The notes under the pieces were generated by a model. That model did not search any database. It saw nothing but the letters and a program-made list of their open reading frames with translations, and had not been told where the DNA came from. Source: UBA1479 sp048263775 (lineage in GTDB: Bacteria; Pseudomonadota; Alphaproteobacteria; Rhodospirillales; Casp-alpha2). Taken from it: DNA of 64,000 nt. This document shows, in pieces, positions 39,353 through 48,576 of this stretch. Made by a program: the position numbers and the translations under genes. The stretch covers positions 124,001-188,000 of the forward strand of contig JBLXDU010000003.1 in assembly GCA_048263775.1 (NCBI GenBank), given 5' to 3'. The number at the start of each line of letters is the position of its first letter. Position 1 is the first letter of the stretch.

Positions 39353-40288
39353 TTACGGCGTTTCCGCCGCCTCCTTGGCGTCACCGGTGCCGCGGGCGCG
39401 GGCGGCCACGTTGGTATAAAGCAACAGCGGCGAGGCGACGCAGATCGACGAATAGGTGCCGACCAGGATACCGAAGATCATCGCGAAGGAGAAATCGCGG
39501 ATCACCTCCCCTCCCAGGAAAAACAACGCCAACAGCGCCACCAAGGTGGTCAGGGACGTCATCAAGGTGCGGGACAGGGTCGCGTTGATCGAGTCATTCA
39601 AAAGATCGGGCACCGGCTTGGTCTTGTACTTGCGCAAATCCTCGCGGATGCGGTCGAACACGACCACCGTGTCGTTGATCGAATACCCGGCGATGGTCAG
39701 CACGGCGGCCACCGTCGACAGGTTGAATTCAAGACCCAGCAGGGAAAACATGCCAAGCGTCAGGAACACGTCGTGGGTCAGCGCCATGACCGCCCCCAGG
39801 CCGAACTGCCATTCGAAGCGCAGCCAGATGTAGATCAACATGGCGACGATCGCCACGACCACGGCCAGCACGCCGTCCAGCAGCAGTTCCGACGACACCT
39901 TGGGCCCGACGAATTCCACGCGACGGTAATCGACACCGGCCCCAAGTGCATCTTTCACTGCGGCAACGGCGGCCTGCTGCGCCGTCGCGTCGCCATCCTG
40001 CGCGCCGATGCGGATCAACACGTCGGCCGGGTTGCCGAATTCCTGCAGGCTGACCTCACCCAGGCCGAGCGCGCCCAATTGTCCGCGCATCTGGCTCAGA
40101 TTGGCGGCCTGCGGCATGCGCACCTCAATCAGGATACCGCCCTGGAAATCAATGCCGAACGACATGCCCTTTACGAACACCAAGGCCAGCGACACCACGA
40201 CGGCCAGGGCCGAGATCGACAGGAACACCTTGCGGAACGACATGAAGGGGATGTTGATGTCGTCGGGGACAAGCTTGAGCAGACGCAT
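39353..40288 (-). CDS. secF: Protein translocase subunit SecF
   Basis: Inner-membrane partner of SecD (311 residues, six membrane segments) that uses the proton-motive force to complete Sec-dependent export. MSFGIDFQGGILIEVRMPQ is the conserved region after the first span, and GYSINDTVVVFDRIREDLRK is the signature loop between spans 4 and 5. It is the third gene of yajC-secD-secF, 21 nt after secD. Confidence 0.97.
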   Translation of the reverse strand: MRLLKLVPDDINIPFMSFRKVFLSISALAVVVSLALVFVKGMSFGIDFQGGILIEVRMPQAANLSQMRGQLGALGLGEVSLQEFGNPADVLIRIGAQDGDATAQQAAVAAVKDALGAGVDYRRVEFVGPKVSSELLLDGVLAVVVAIVAMLIYIWLRFEWQFGLGAVMALTHDVFLTLGMFSLLGLEFNLSTVAAVLTIAGYSINDTVVVFDRIREDLRKYKTKPVPDLLNDSINATLSRTLMTSLTTLVALLALFFLGGEVIRDFSFAMIFGILVGTYSSICVASPLLLYTNVAARARGTGDAKEAAETP

Positions 40289-40309
40289 GATCTTTATCCT
40301 ACCCGGCGC

Positions 40310-41893
40310 CTAGACCGGCAATTCCTGTGGCCGCGTGCGACGCAACCAGGCGACGACCATCAGGCGGGTGACCATGATCGCGGTGAACATGGAAGTCGCG
40401 ATGCCGACGGCGAGCGTCACGGCGAAGCCCCGCACCGGCCCGGACCCGAAGGCGTAGAGCAGAACGGCGGCGATCAGCGTGGTCACGTTGGCATCGATGA
40501 TGGTGGTCAGCGCCCGGCTGTAGCCGGCGTCGATGGCGCTGATCGGCGTGCGCCCGGCGCGCACTTCTTCTCGGATGCGCTCGAATATCAGCACGTTGGC
40601 GTCGACCGCCATGCCGACGGTCAGCACGATCCCGGCAATGCCGGGCAGCGTCAGCGTCGCCTGGATCACCGACAGGACCGCCAGGATCAGCAGCAGGTTG
40701 AAGATCAGCGCCACATTGGCCATCACGCCGAACTTGCCGTAGGCGATGACCATGAAGACGATCACCGCGATCAGGCCGACGATGCAGGCGGTTTCCCCGG
40801 CGGCGATGCTGTCCGCGCCCAGGCTGGCGCCGACCGTGCGTTCCTCAAGGATCGAAATCGGCGCCGGAAGGGCGCCCGCGCGCAGCAGAAGGGCCAAATC
40901 CTGCGCCGACTGCACGGTGAACGAGCCGGAAATCTGGCCGCTGCCGGTGATGATCGGCTCGCGGATCACCGGCGCGCTGATGACCTTGTTGTCCAGCACG
41001 ATGGCGAAAGGCCGACCCACGTTCTTGGTCGTCACGTCGCCGAATTTCTTGGCGCCGCGCGCGTTGAGGCGGAAGCCGACGACCGGCTGATTGGTGCGCT
41101 GTTCAAAGCTTTGGTGGGCGTCGACCAGGTCCTCGCCCGACACCAGCACCCGGCGCTTGACCAGATAGGCGTCCTGACGGCCGACGGCGCGGTCTTCCTC
41201 AGTCGCCTGCAGCAGCACACTGCCCGGCGGCACGCGGCCGCGCTCGCGAGCCTCGGCCACGGAGTTTTCCATATCGACCAGCTGGAACGTCAGCTTGGCC
41301 GTCTTGCCGATGATCGCCTTCAGGCGCTCCGGGTCTTTCAGGCCCGGCACCTGGACCAGCACCCGATTGTCGCCCTGGCGCTGAATCGTCGGCTCGCGCG
41401 TGCCGGTTTCGTCGATACGGCGGCGCAGGATTTCCACGGACTGCTGCAGGGCGGACGAGCGCCGCTCCAACAACGTCTGCTCCAGGGGCGTAATGGTGAT
41501 GCGCTCACCGTCGACGCTGACCTGTGCACCCGGCTCGATCGGCTTCAGAAGGTTGCGCGCCTTCTCGACCTCATCCGCCTTGGCGATGGTGACGACCACC
41601 GTGTTGCCGTCGACGCCCAGGGTGCGGGCGCGGATGCGCGCGGTGCGCAGCTCGGCGCGCGCACTTTCGGCGATGCCTTCCAGGTACTGCCTGACGACCT
41701 CGTCGACCTCGACCTCAAGCAGCAGGTGCGAGCCGCCCTGCAAATCCAGGCCCAGGTTGACCTGCTGGCTCGGCAATCCGCCGGGCAGCGATTCAGTCAG
41801 CGATTTAGGCAGGAAGTTGGGCAGGGAATAGGCCACGCCCAGCAGGCAGACCACCAGGACCAACGCAACCTTCCACTTGGGGAAATAGACCAT
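40310..41893 (-). CDS. secD: Protein translocase subunit SecD
   Basis: Inner-membrane subunit (527 residues) with one N-terminal span, a large periplasmic P1 domain and five more spans. Conserved elements: VNLGLDLQGGSHLLLEVEVDEV near residue 50, IGLIAVIVFMVIAYGKFGVMAN and GMAVDANVLIFERIREEVRAG, whose Asp is in the proton path. It pulls exported proteins across after SecA action. Located between yajC (56 nt upstream) and secF. Confidence 0.97.
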   Translation of the reverse strand: MVYFPKWKVALVLVVCLLGVAYSLPNFLPKSLTESLPGGLPSQQVNLGLDLQGGSHLLLEVEVDEVVRQYLEGIAESARAELRTARIRARTLGVDGNTVVVTIAKADEVEKARNLLKPIEPGAQVSVDGERITITPLEQTLLERRSSALQQSVEILRRRIDETGTREPTIQRQGDNRVLVQVPGLKDPERLKAIIGKTAKLTFQLVDMENSVAEARERGRVPPGSVLLQATEEDRAVGRQDAYLVKRRVLVSGEDLVDAHQSFEQRTNQPVVGFRLNARGAKKFGDVTTKNVGRPFAIVLDNKVISAPVIREPIITGSGQISGSFTVQSAQDLALLLRAGALPAPISILEERTVGASLGADSIAAGETACIVGLIAVIVFMVIAYGKFGVMANVALIFNLLLILAVLSVIQATLTLPGIAGIVLTVGMAVDANVLIFERIREEVRAGRTPISAIDAGYSRALTTIIDANVTTLIAAVLLYAFGSGPVRGFAVTLAVGIATSMFTAIMVTRLMVVAWLRRTRPQELPV

Positions 41894-41949
41894 GGGTGCT
41901 TAACCGGACGTGTCAGGAATGGGACGAAACGAAGACCAGGGGCAAGGGA

Positions 41950-42381
41950 TCAACCGTCCTTCTTGCCGCCGCCCAGCAGGCCGCGCAGGCCGCCCGGCTT
42001 CTTCTTGGCGGCGCCTTCGTCGTTGGCGGCGTCGCCCTTGTCGACGGTCTTGCCGGAATCGGCCTGGGGCTCGGACTTGCTTTCGACCGAGGCCAGCGTG
42101 CTCTTGCGCACCTTGACCTTGATGCCCTCGGCGATTTCAACAATCACCTCGTCACCTTCGTTGACCTTGGTCACCGTGCCCATGATGCCGCCACCCGTGA
42201 CGACCTTGTCGCCGCGCCGGACGGCTTCGAGCATGAGCTTGTGTTCCTTCATCTTCTTCTGCTGCGGACGAATCAGCAGGAAGTAAAAGATCACGAAGAT
42301 CAGGATCAGGGGCAGGAACGCCTCAATGCCGCCACCACCACCGCCACCGGCGGCCTGGGCATACGCGGGCGAAATCAACAT
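41950..42381 (-). CDS. yajC: Sec translocon accessory protein YajC
   Basis: Small membrane protein (143 residues) associated with SecDF. One membrane span (AFLPLILIFVIFYFLLIRPQ, about 22-42) is followed by the conserved RPQQKKMKEHKLMLEAVRRGDKVVTGGGIMGTV. The protein is longer than E. coli YajC (110) because of a charged, lysine-rich tail ending in GGLRGLLGGGKKDG. A good ribosome site (GGAG) lies just before the ATG. Confidence 0.95.
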   Translation of the reverse strand: MLISPAYAQAAGGGGGGGIEAFLPLILIFVIFYFLLIRPQQKKMKEHKLMLEAVRRGDKVVTGGGIMGTVTKVNEGDEVIVEIAEGIKVKVRKSTLASVESKSEPQADSGKTVDKGDAANDEGAAKKKPGGLRGLLGGGKKDG

Positions 42382-42581
42382 GCTTATCTCCTCATTCCCC
42401 CCGCATTTACCGTCGGGGGCGGTTCTTAAAATACCCGGAAACCGGTCGTCTTATTTGGGTGCGCGGGACTATAACCGCAAGACCGCGCGATGCAAACGCA
42501 AACCGGCGAATTTTTGCCCATCGCCTGCGGCGGCACGCAGACGATTGACGCCTTGCGCTCTCCGGCCTAATTTCCGCCGCC

Positions 42582-43439
42582 ATGACCGATATCGATATGT
42601 ACAAGGTCCTCGACCGCATCGCCGATGCGCTGGACCGTCTCGCCCCGCCGCCCGTCCCCGAAAACGACATGTCCGTCGCCGACGCTTTCGTCTGGCACGC
42701 CGACAGCTCCTGGCTGGAGCCCGTGCCCAAGGTCAACCGGGTCGAAATGGGCCTGTTGCGCGGCATCGACATGCAGGTTCAGCAGTTGATGGACAACACC
42801 CAGCGTTTCGCCAAGGGCCTGCCCGCCAACAACGCCTTGTTGTGGGGCGCGCGCGGCACAGGGAAAAGCTCACTGGTCAAGGCGCTGCACGCGGAAATCA
42901 ACGCGGAACAGCCGGGTTCCCTGGTGCTGGTGGAAATCCACCGCGAGGATATCCCCTCCCTGCCCGCCCTGCTGTCGGTCGTGCGCGCCGGCGGGCGGCG
43001 CTGCCTGGTGTTCTGCGACGATCTCAGCTTCGATACCGAGGATACGTCCTACAAATCGCTCAAAGCCGTACTCGACGGCGGCATCGAAGGGCGGCCCGAA
43101 AACGTGCTGTTCTATGCCACGTCCAACCGCCGCCACCTGATTTCGCGCGACATGATCGAGAACGAACGCTCCACCGCCATCAACCCCGGCGAGGCGGTCG
43201 AGGAAAAGGTCTCCCTCTCGGACCGTTTCGGTCTGTGGCTCGGCTTCCATAACCTGGATCAGCAGACCTATTTCCAGATCGTCGAAGGCTATGCCAAGCG
43301 CTATGGCCTGGACGGCCCGGATGTCGATCTGCGCCGCGAAGCCAACGAATGGGCCGTGACCCGGGGCTCGCGCTCCGGCCGTGTCGCCTGGCAATACATT
43401 CAAAATCTGGCCGGTCGCCTGGGCAAAACCCTGGAATAG
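42582..43439 (+). CDS. DUF815 family ATP-binding protein
   Basis: AAA-type ATPase of 285 residues. Walker A is LWGARGTGKSSLVKAL (about 87-102), Walker B is CLVFCDDLSF, and the sensor region FYATSNRRHLISRDM follows, which is the DUF815 pattern. The N-terminal 60 residues are helical (MYKVLDRIADALDRLAP). The family is widespread but its client is unknown. It is divergent from yajC and precedes a 63-residue gene; in many alphaproteobacteria it lies between the nlpD and yajC genes, as here. Confidence 0.88.
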   Translation: MTDIDMYKVLDRIADALDRLAPPPVPENDMSVADAFVWHADSSWLEPVPKVNRVEMGLLRGIDMQVQQLMDNTQRFAKGLPANNALLWGARGTGKSSLVKALHAEINAEQPGSLVLVEIHREDIPSLPALLSVVRAGGRRCLVFCDDLSFDTEDTSYKSLKAVLDGGIEGRPENVLFYATSNRRHLISRDMIENERSTAINPGEAVEEKVSLSDRFGLWLGFHNLDQQTYFQIVEGYAKRYGLDGPDVDLRREANEWAVTRGSRSGRVAWQYIQNLAGRLGKTLE

Positions 43440-43481
43440 CCGCGGCGTCATCGCCCCCGTGACATTCTTGCAACCATTATG

Positions 43482-43500
43482 CCGTATTCAATGAATACGG
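43482..43500. promoter_or_regulatory. Perfect palindrome before the 63-residue gene
   Basis: CCGTATTC-AAT-GAATACGG, 8-bp arms with a 3-bp centre, 43 bp after the DUF815 stop and 65 bp before the next start. No T-run follows, so it is an operator candidate rather than a terminator. Confidence 0.5.
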
Positions 43501-43564
43501 GAACTGGCCGGGTACGCCGTTTGTGCTATGCTAAGTGGTTGCTTGGTAAGGGGGAATACGTGTT

Positions 43565-43756
43565 ATGGCGGGACCGTCAGATGATGACGACTGGCAAGCC
43601 AGCATCGCGCACCTGAAACAGATGGCCCACGATGTCGCGGGCCTGCCGCCTTCCGTCAAACATATGATAGAGCAGGCTTGGCTGGCGGCCGAAAAGGGCC
43701 AGGAAGACATGGCGCGAGAGCTTCTCGCCCAGGCCAAGCGCAAGATCGAATCCTGA
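43565..43756 (+). CDS. Small hypothetical protein, 63 residues
   Basis: Not recognised. It encodes a hydrophilic helical product (WQASIAHLKQMAHDVAGLP, then VKHMIEQAWLAAEKGQEDMA and LLAQAKRKIES). The acidic start DDDDW and the basic end are notable. The ATG is preceded by AAGGGGG at about 12 nt. It stands downstream of a perfect palindrome and is convergent with the nlpD-like gene, ending only 2 nt from it. Confidence 0.6.
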   Translation: MAGPSDDDDWQASIAHLKQMAHDVAGLPPSVKHMIEQAWLAAEKGQEDMARELLAQAKRKIES

Positions 43757-43758
43757 AA

Positions 43759-44823
43759 TCAGGCCGGCTTTGACGACAGGAACTGCTGCGGATTGACCGC
43801 GCGCTTGTTCTTTCGCAACTCGAAATGCAGCTGCGGTTCCGCCACCCCGCCGGTGTCGCCCACGGTCGCGATCTTCTGCCCCCGGCGCACCCGGTCGCCC
43901 TTGGTCACGGCCAACTGGTCCGTATGGGCGTAGGCGGAAATCCAACCACCGTCATGCTTGATCAGGACCAGATTGCCGAACCCGCGCAACTCGTTCCCCA
44001 CATAGGCGACAACACCGTTTTCCGTGGCCACCACGGGCGTGCCCCGGGGCGCTTTGATGTTGATGCCGTCGTTGCGCAGGCCGCTCTGCTTGACCCCAAA
44101 ACGCGAAATCACCCGCCCCCCGGAGACAGGCCAGTAGAAGCCGCTGCCGCTGCGCTTGGGCGGCCCCGGCAAGGCGCGGTTGGCTACGGCCGCCGGCGCC
44201 TTGGGCCGGTGCGGTGGCGTCACCTGGATGGATGACGGGGTACCGGCCTGGGGGGCCGCCTGATCCGGTTCCGGGCGATGGGGGGCCTTGACCGCTTGCA
44301 GGGTGCCGGTCGGGATCAGCAGGTCCTCCCCCACGCGGATCGTATAGGGCGGACGGATACCGTTGATGCGCGCCAGTTCGTTGGGCTCGACATCGTATTT
44401 CTGGGCAATGGCATAGACCGTTTCCCCTGCGGAAACCGTGTGCTGACGCCCGCGCGGCAGAACCAGACGCTGGTTGACCTGCAGGATGAAGGGCGGCTCC
44501 AGACCATTGGCTTCGATCAGGGGGCGCAGGCCGACGCGATGCCGGCGCGAAATGGCGTAAAGCGTATCGCCCGGGCCGACACGCACGGCCGAGGCCCCGA
44601 CGAAGGTCAAATCCCCGCCCGCGCGGCGACGGGTCTCCGGGCTTTGGACGGCGCGCGGCGCGGCCGATGCCGGGGCACGCGGGGCCGCCGCTGTCGTCTC
44701 GCTGCGGGGCGGCCATTCGGCAGCGCCGCAGGCGGCAAGCGTCCACAACAGCACTGCCGCCGTTCCCGCCTTCCCGATTTCGCGCCAGCTTCCGGTCATT
44801 CGCATCCTCATGCCCGCTGTCAC
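43759..44823 (-). CDS. nlpD: NlpD-like lipoprotein (LysM and degenerate M23 domains)
   Basis: Envelope protein of 354 residues: lipoprotein signal (VLLWTLAACGAAEW; lipobox LAAC), two LysM peptidoglycan-binding repeats (VGPGDTLYAISRRHRVGLRP and VSAGETVYAIAQKYDVEPNE) and a C-terminal M23 domain. The domain lacks the first zinc His and Asp (LRNDGINIKAPRG instead of HxGxD), so it is likely an amidase activator like E. coli NlpD and not a peptidase. It follows serS-surE-pcm in the classical order. The GTG start at 44823 overlaps the pcm stop by 4 bp; an ATG at 44811 is also possible. Confidence 0.88.
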   Translation of the reverse strand: MTAGMRMRMTGSWREIGKAGTAAVLLWTLAACGAAEWPPRSETTAAAPRAPASAAPRAVQSPETRRRAGGDLTFVGASAVRVGPGDTLYAISRRHRVGLRPLIEANGLEPPFILQVNQRLVLPRGRQHTVSAGETVYAIAQKYDVEPNELARINGIRPPYTIRVGEDLLIPTGTLQAVKAPHRPEPDQAAPQAGTPSSIQVTPPHRPKAPAAVANRALPGPPKRSGSGFYWPVSGGRVISRFGVKQSGLRNDGINIKAPRGTPVVATENGVVAYVGNELRGFGNLVLIKHDGGWISAYAHTDQLAVTKGDRVRRGQKIATVGDTGGVAEPQLHFELRKNKRAVNPQQFLSSKPA

Positions 44824-45494
44824 GCCGGTGCGGCGACGCCCGCCACCAGGGGCACGAAGCGGACTTCGCCCATGTCCTCAATCTCCAGGCCCAAGGGCCC
44901 CTTGTCGACCCGGTACAGGCGTTGTTCGCCGTCGCTGGCCTGGCTGCCGACCGGCACGATCATGATCCCGCCCTCGGCCAGTTGCGACAGCAGCACAGGG
45001 GGAATGTCCTCGGCGGCGGCGGTGACGATAATGCGCTCGAACGGCGCCTGCTCCGGCCAACCGAGGGAGCCGTCACCCAGATGCGTGGTGATGTTGGTCA
45101 GGCCGAAGTGGCGGAACCGGCGTTCGGCCTCGTCCTTCAACCCCTTATGGCGCTCGATCGTATAGAGCCGGCGGCACAGCAACGACAGCACCACCGACTG
45201 GTAGCCGCAGCCGGTGCCGACCTCCAGCACCTTGGTGCGGTCCGTGACCTCCAGCGCCTCGGTCATGCGTGCAACCACCCAGGGCTGGCTGATGGTCTGC
45301 TGATGGCCGATCGGCAGGGCCAGGTTGCGGTAGGCCCGGTCCTGAAAGGCTTCGGGCACGAACTGTTCGCGCGGCACCCGGCCAATGGCTTCCAGCACCC
45401 GTTCGTCGGCAACGCCCAGGCGGCGCAGGCTTTCCAGCAGTTCCTCACGCTCCGCCGCCAGGGCCTCCTCAAGCGCGGGGCGGAGCCGGTTCAT
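44820..45494 (-). CDS. pcm: Protein-L-isoaspartate O-methyltransferase
   Basis: Repair methyltransferase (224 residues) that methylates L-isoaspartyl residues in aged proteins, using AdoMet. The family motif I is VLEVGTGCGYQSVVLS, preceded by GHQQTISQPWVVARMTEAL, which is the substrate-binding loop, and followed by FERIIVTAAAEDIPPVLLSQL. The start at 45494 forms a 4-bp ATGA overlap with the surE stop. It is in the serS-surE-pcm-nlpD cluster, an order shared with gammaproteobacteria. Confidence 0.95.
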   Translation of the reverse strand: MNRLRPALEEALAAEREELLESLRRLGVADERVLEAIGRVPREQFVPEAFQDRAYRNLALPIGHQQTISQPWVVARMTEALEVTDRTKVLEVGTGCGYQSVVLSLLCRRLYTIERHKGLKDEAERRFRHFGLTNITTHLGDGSLGWPEQAPFERIIVTAAAEDIPPVLLSQLAEGGIMIVPVGSQASDGEQRLYRVDKGPLGLEIEDMGEVRFVPLVAGVAAPA

Positions 45495-46273
45495 GGGAAG
45501 ACCTCGCTCAGGCGTTCCAGCTCCCGCCCCGCCGTCAGGTCGAGGCTCAGAGGCGTCACGGAAATCACCTTGCGCCGGCAAGCGTCCAGGTCCGTGCCTG
45601 CCTGGAATTTTTCCTCGTCGCGCTGCACACCGACCCAGTAGTAGGCGTCGCCCCGGGGGTCGCGGCCATCCTGAATCTCGCCGCCGATCTTGCGCCGGCC
45701 CTGGCGCGTGACCTCCATGCCGATGACGTCACCGGGCGGACAGTCGGGAATGTTGACGTTAAGTAGGATCGCCGGGTCGAAGGCATAACCGGCCAGCCGC
45801 TCCAGAATCTTCGGCATCCAGAATTCCGAGGTTTCCCAGATCACGTTGCGGTTGTCGTCGTATTCCTGGGAAAAGGCGACGGAGGGAATGCCCAACAGCG
45901 CCCCTTCCATGGCCGCCGCGACGGTGCCCGAATAATGCACGTCTTCGCCCAGGTTGCCGCCCCGGTTGACCCCGGACATGACGATATCGGGGCGCAGGTC
46001 CTTCATCACCCGGTTGACGCCCAGAAGCACGCTGTCCGTCGGCGTGCCGTCCACGGCGAAGCGCCCATCTGACACATTGCGGATGCGCAACGGCCTGCGC
46101 AGGGTCAGGGAATGGCTGGTCGCCGATTGTTCCGTTTCGGGGGCGACGACCCAGACCTCGCGGGCCACGGCGCGCACCGCGGTTTCCAAAATCTTGATGC
46201 CCGGCGCATGGACGCCGTCGTCGTTGGATATGAGCACCCGGGCCTGGCTCAGATCGATTTGGCGGCGGGTCAT
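45491..46273 (-). CDS. surE: 5'/3'-nucleotidase SurE
   Basis: Metal-dependent nucleoside monophosphate phosphatase of 260 residues, linked to stationary-phase survival. The metal site is in RVLISNDDGVHAPGI (Asp-Asp) and SGVNRGGNLGEDVHYSGTVAAA, with Ser and Asn ligands at the family positions. Overlaps serS by 4 bp at its start and pcm by 4 bp at its end, so it is translationally coupled on both sides. Confidence 0.96.
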   Translation of the reverse strand: MTRRQIDLSQARVLISNDDGVHAPGIKILETAVRAVAREVWVVAPETEQSATSHSLTLRRPLRIRNVSDGRFAVDGTPTDSVLLGVNRVMKDLRPDIVMSGVNRGGNLGEDVHYSGTVAAAMEGALLGIPSVAFSQEYDDNRNVIWETSEFWMPKILERLAGYAFDPAILLNVNIPDCPPGDVIGMEVTRQGRRKIGGEIQDGRDPRGDAYYWVGVQRDEEKFQAGTDLDACRRKVISVTPLSLDLTAGRELERLSEVFP

Positions 46274-47544
46274 GCTTTTCCGATGACCTCGAGCCCGCCC
46301 ATGTAGGGCCGCAGAACCTCCGGCACGGTGATCGAGCCGTCGGCCTGCTGGTAATTTTCCAGCACACCGATCATGGCGCGGCCGACGGCGACGCCGGAGC
46401 CATTCAGGGTATGCACGAAGCGCGTCCCCTTCTCGCCCTTCACACGGCAGCGCGCCTTCATGCGCCGGGCCTGGAAATCACCGCAGTTGGAGCAACTGGA
46501 GATTTCCCGGTATGCCCCCTGCCCCGGCAGCCAGATTTCGATGTCGTAGGTCTTGCGGGCCCCGAACCCCATATCGCCCGTGGACAGCACCACGACGCGG
46601 TAAGGGAGGCCCAACTTCTGCAGCACCGCTTCGGCGCAGCCGGTCATGCGCTCCAACTCGTCATCGGAGGATTCTGGCGCCGAGATGGTCACCATCTCGA
46701 CCTTCTTGAACTGGTGCTGGCGGATCATGCCGCGGGTGTCCTTGCCGGCGGCCCCCGCTTCGGAGCGGTAGCAATCGGTCAGCGCCGCATACCGGAAGGG
46801 CAGCCGGTCGTCGTCGACGATTTCGCCCGCCATCAGGTTGGTCAGGGGCACTTCGGCCGTCGGAATCAGCCAGTAACCGTCATCCGTATGGAACAAATCC
46901 TCGGCGAACTTGGGCAGTTGGCCCGTGCCGTACATGGTGGCGTCGTTGACCAGGGTCGGCGGGGCGACTTCCGTCAGGCCATGCTCGTTGATATGGGTGT
47001 CCAGCATGAAGTTGGCGATGGCGCGTTCCAGCCGTGCCAAGGGCCCGGACAGCACGACGAAGCGCGAACCGGACAGCTTGGCCGCGTTCTCGAAATCCAT
47101 ATGGCCCAGGCCTTCGCCCAGGTCGACATGGTCTCGGGCCTCGAAATCAAAGGCCTTGGGCTCACCCCATTTGCGGATTTCAATGTTGGCGCTTTCGTCG
47201 GCGCCATCGGGCACGTCCGCAGCCGGCAGGTTGGGGATGCCGGACAGGGCGTCTTCCAACACCTGCTCCGCCTCCTTGGCCTCGGCCTCGGCGGCGGCCT
47301 GGGCGTCCTTGGACTGCGACACTTTGGCCAGGATGGCCGAAGCGTCCTCACCCTTCGATTTGGCAATGCCGATCTGCTTGGACAGAGCGTTGCGTTCGGT
47401 CTGAATTTCCTGGGCCCGGGTTTCGGCCGTGCGGCGCTTTTTATCAAGCGCGATCAGCCCTTCGGCGGCGGGCGGAAGCCCCCGGCGCGCGAGCCCCGCA
47501 TCGAAAGCGTCGGGGTTTTCACGGATCCATTTGATGTCGAACAT
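46270..47544 (-). CDS. serS: Serine-tRNA ligase
   Basis: Class II aminoacyl-tRNA synthetase (424 residues) that charges tRNA-Ser. An N-terminal coiled-coil arm of about 100 residues (ETRAQEIQTERNALSKQIG, then AAAEAEAKEAEQVLEDAL) is followed by the catalytic domain with motif 2 FRYAALTDCYRSEAGAAGKD and motif 3 LNGSGVAVGRAMIGVLENYQ. The start at 47544 (MFDIKWIRENPD) matches the family; the frame to 47589 adds an unsupported leader. Confidence 0.97.
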   Translation of the reverse strand: MFDIKWIRENPDAFDAGLARRGLPPAAEGLIALDKKRRTAETRAQEIQTERNALSKQIGIAKSKGEDASAILAKVSQSKDAQAAAEAEAKEAEQVLEDALSGIPNLPAADVPDGADESANIEIRKWGEPKAFDFEARDHVDLGEGLGHMDFENAAKLSGSRFVVLSGPLARLERAIANFMLDTHINEHGLTEVAPPTLVNDATMYGTGQLPKFAEDLFHTDDGYWLIPTAEVPLTNLMAGEIVDDDRLPFRYAALTDCYRSEAGAAGKDTRGMIRQHQFKKVEMVTISAPESSDDELERMTGCAEAVLQKLGLPYRVVVLSTGDMGFGARKTYDIEIWLPGQGAYREISSCSNCGDFQARRMKARCRVKGEKGTRFVHTLNGSGVAVGRAMIGVLENYQQADGSITVPEVLRPYMGGLEVIGKA

Positions 47545-47687
47545 CGCGGTCTCTTCGGGGTGTCGTTGGCGGGACGGCGGAACAGGCACCGACGCCGTCG
47601 GGCAGCCCTATCCAATCGCGCACTTATAGGCGGGCGAACCGGCCCCGTCCAGGGGTGGCGGGGCGTTTATGAACGGGGAAACAAGGC

Positions 47688-48569
47688 CTACGGCCCGGGC
47701 TCTGCCGCCGTTTTGGCGTTCTCGTCTTGGTCTTCGTCGTCGTCATCCAAGTCGTCGTCTTCGGCGTCCGGCTCGTCGCCCCGTTTCTTCTCGACCAGGC
47801 GCGCGCACCAGATGGAGATTTCGTAGAGCATGATGGTCGGCACGGCCAAGCCGATCTGGCTGATGACGTCGGGTGGCGTCAGGATCGCGGCCGCGACGAA
47901 GGCGATAACGATGGCGTACTTGCGCTTTGCCCGCAGTCCCTTGGAATTGACGATGCCGATGCGCGCCAGCAGCGTGATCACCACGGGCAGTTCGAAACAG
48001 ATGCCGAAGGCGAAAATCAGCTGCATGACCAGGGACAGGTACTGGTCGACCTTGGCTTCCAACTGGATCGGCAGGGAGCCGTCGATGCCCGCCGATTCAA
48101 AACCCAGGAAGAACTTCCAGGCCATGGGGAAGATGAAATAGTAAACCAGGGCCCCGCCCATGAAGAACAGGATCGGCGTGGCCACCAGGAATGGCGCCAG
48201 GGTGCGCTTTTCGTGCTTGTACAGACCCGGCGCCACGAACCCCCAGAACTGCATGGCGATAAAGGGGAAGCCCACGAACAGGGCGGCGAAGAACGAGACC
48301 TTCAGATAGGTGAAGAAGGCTTCGTGCAGGGCCGTGTAGATCAACCGCCGCTGGCCGCCCGCATCGTGCATGACATCGGCAAGCGGATGAACCAGGAAGG
48401 CGTAGATATGTTCGGAAAACCCATAGGCGATGAAGAACAGCACGATCAGTGCCGCGAAGCAGTAGATCAGGCGCGTACGCAACTCCAGCAGATGCTCCAG
48501 CAGCGGCATCTTGCTTTCATCGGCGCCGATCCCATCAGGGTCGAAATTGTCGTGGGCGGTGTCGGCCAT
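47688..48569 (-). CDS. tatC: Twin-arginine translocase subunit TatC
   Basis: Inner-membrane receptor for twin-arginine signal peptides (293 residues, six membrane segments). LLEHLLELRTRLIYCF is the N-terminal Glu motif region, and FPFIAMQFWGFVAPGLYKHEKRT is the family signature with the conserved FxxPGLxxxE. The C-terminal 40 residues are an acidic tail (DEPDAEDDDLDDDDEDQDEN). Last gene of tatABC; the binding protein of the amide transporter at 1.1-2.4 kb is one predicted client. Confidence 0.96.
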   Translation of the reverse strand: MADTAHDNFDPDGIGADESKMPLLEHLLELRTRLIYCFAALIVLFFIAYGFSEHIYAFLVHPLADVMHDAGGQRRLIYTALHEAFFTYLKVSFFAALFVGFPFIAMQFWGFVAPGLYKHEKRTLAPFLVATPILFFMGGALVYYFIFPMAWKFFLGFESAGIDGSLPIQLEAKVDQYLSLVMQLIFAFGICFELPVVITLLARIGIVNSKGLRAKRKYAIVIAFVAAAILTPPDVISQIGLAVPTIMLYEISIWCARLVEKKRGDEPDAEDDDLDDDDEDQDENAKTAAEPGP

Positions 48570-48576
48570 GGGGCGC

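Noticed and set aside
43759..44823. Active M23 endopeptidase
   Set aside because: The first zinc ligands (HxGxD) are missing, as in E. coli NlpD, so an amidase-activator role is the better call.
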